Shown piece after piece: positions 63,240 to 64,000 of a DNA stretch of 64,000 nt; position 1 is the first letter of the stretch; each line of letters opens with the position of its first letter. Location: positions 62,001 to 126,000 of the forward strand of contig NZ_JAEMUI010000004.1 in NCBI RefSeq assembly GCF_016461715.1, written 5' to 3'. The position numbers were made by a program, and so were the translations under genes. This DNA is from Marinomonas spartinae. Lineage in GTDB: Bacteria; Pseudomonadota; Gammaproteobacteria; Pseudomonadales; Marinomonadaceae. The notes beneath the pieces were generated by a model. The model saw only the letters and a list, made by a program, of their open reading frames with translations. It did no database searches and had not been told where the DNA came from.

Positions 63240-63827
63240 ATGTCTATTGCACTTAACAAACGTACTATTTTTGGCAGTATCATTCTTGCCTCTTCTTTAT
63301 CTACAATGGCTTACGCGCACCCACAAGAAGGCTTCACTGTCACACCAAGTGTTGGCTATATGCATACAGATTCTGATTTACACCTTAAAGACAATGCCTC
63401 CTACTCTCTTGGACTAGGTTACCAATTTGATAACCCATTTGGTGTCGAAGCCGTTTTCTTACGCTCAAACCAAAAACCCAGTGGTGGTGGGACTCACCAA
63501 GCAGTTGATCAATACCGTCTCGACGGTATCTACAACCTACCGACACTGCAAAGCGTGAATTTAACACCGTATGTGGCTGCGGGTATTGGCAGTACTAAAT
63601 ACGGTAAATACACCGACTATGACAATGTCGATCTCAACGCAGGTGGCGGTGTAAAATATGCGATCAATAAAGACTTGGCAGTTCGTGCGGACTTCCGTCT
63701 GGTTAAAGACGTAGACGCAGGTCATCTTAATAACGTGACTTCTGTCGGTGTTCAGTACACCTTTGGTGCACCAGTGAAGCCCGTCACTTCAAGTGACTCT
63801 TCCAGTTCTAGTAACACAAGCTACTAA
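63240..63827 (+). CDS. OmpA-like beta-barrel protein without peptidoglycan domain
   Basis: 195 residues from ATG 63240 (AAGGAG upstream; the frame opening at 63219 is rejected). Signal peptide about 1-22 (ASSLSTMAYA). Its barrel closely follows that of the gene at 61605 (GFTVTPSVGYMH, SYSLGLGYQF, LTPYVAAGIGSTKYG, GVQYTFG). It ends with a short Ser-rich tail and no OmpA C-terminal domain. It is a tandem paralogue, perhaps a partner barrel lacking the wall anchor. Confidence 0.88.
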   Translation: MSIALNKRTIFGSIILASSLSTMAYAHPQEGFTVTPSVGYMHTDSDLHLKDNASYSLGLGYQFDNPFGVEAVFLRSNQKPSGGGTHQAVDQYRLDGIYNLPTLQSVNLTPYVAAGIGSTKYGKYTDYDNVDLNAGGGVKYAINKDLAVRADFRLVKDVDAGHLNNVTSVGVQYTFGAPVKPVTSSDSSSSSNTSY

Positions 63828-63946
63828 GCACCACTGTCGAATGAACACGTTTTTTCTTAATGCCCTTATAGATGATGGGGTGACATGTGCAAGCAACGGC
63901 GATGTGACCTAACAAGTAAGCAGAGAGATAGAACGCGCGACGGGAG

Positions 63947-63976
63947 AACGCCCAATGGCAACATTGGGCGTTTTTT
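63947..63976 (+). terminator. Rho-independent terminator
   Basis: AACGCCCAATG (63947-63957), loop GCAA, CATTGGGCGTT (63962-63972), within a run of T to 63976. It ends the second barrel gene's transcript. Confidence 0.95.
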
Positions 63977-64000
63977 CATGATCAGTAACAGAGAATAATG

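Overview
The window looks like chromosomal DNA of a marine gammaproteobacterium, most probably Marinomonas or a close relative (Oceanospirillales). This is inferred from the gene content: a large periplasmic multicopper oxidase resembling the Marinomonas laccase PpoA, a standalone glutathionylspermidine synthetase/amidase, RhlE, YhhQ, CidA/LrgA with LrgB, many LysR regulators, and compact coding with short intergenic hairpins. I see no rRNA, tRNA, CRISPR array, insertion sequence, integrase or origin. Most of it is ordinary core or niche metabolism. One AT-rich patch at about 53.4-55.7 kb holds orphan genes and may be a recent acquisition.

Layout. 1-3.9 kb: a PepSY-membrane/flavodoxin reductase (cut by the window edge), a DUF2271 protein, and a divergent two-component system. 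3.9-10 kb: HxlR with a flavodoxin, an Lrp ligand-binding domain, old yellow enzyme, AraC, a Gfo/Idh/MocA oxidoreductase broken by a 22-bp tandem duplication, and an alpha/beta hydrolase. 10-12.3 kb: LrgA/LrgB with a divergent LysR. 12.4-15.1 kb: glutathionylspermidine synthetase/amidase and a racemase-like protein. 15.2-19.8 kb: a TetR - GH3 beta-glucosidase - GPH symporter operon. 20-28.6 kb: RhlE, a Ni/Co transporter, a methionine aminotransferase-like protein, a MatP-like ribbon-helix-helix protein, a RIO kinase, TetR/HPP, a DJ-1/PfpI protein, and YhhQ with a structured leader. 29.3-32.9 kb: two DUF481 outer-membrane proteins, LysR and EamA.

33-42.6 kb is a long minus-strand block for secreted and envelope proteins: a transglutaminase-like DUF3857 protein, an LpxO-like hydroxylase, a phytase-like esterase, a phospholipase C/acid phosphatase, an FtrD-like polyferredoxin, two P19/FtrA-family proteins, and a second phospholipase C-like protein. 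In both pairs at least one member has lost metal-ligand residues, and the two P19-like proteins keep complementary halves of the site. I rate this the most unusual locus of the window.

42.9-49.8 kb encodes LysR, PxpA, a biotin carrier, a biotin carboxylase, PxpB, PxpC and an NCS1-type permease. Together these amount to a complete urea-carboxylase-like biotin enzyme plus a transporter. 49.9-64 kb: CorA, an EamA transporter, a HAD phosphatase, the AT-rich patch (Imm11-like orphan, EamA and a CGNR zinc-finger regulator sharing three TAACWGTTA sites), a glutathione transferase, the multicopper oxidase, a DODA-type dioxygenase, a VOC protein with a WYL regulator, and two paralogous OmpA-type barrels.

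Start codons were chosen by Shine-Dalgarno spacing and family length, and several genes are given shorter than their longest open frame. Family assignments rest on motif recognition by eye. No database search was run.
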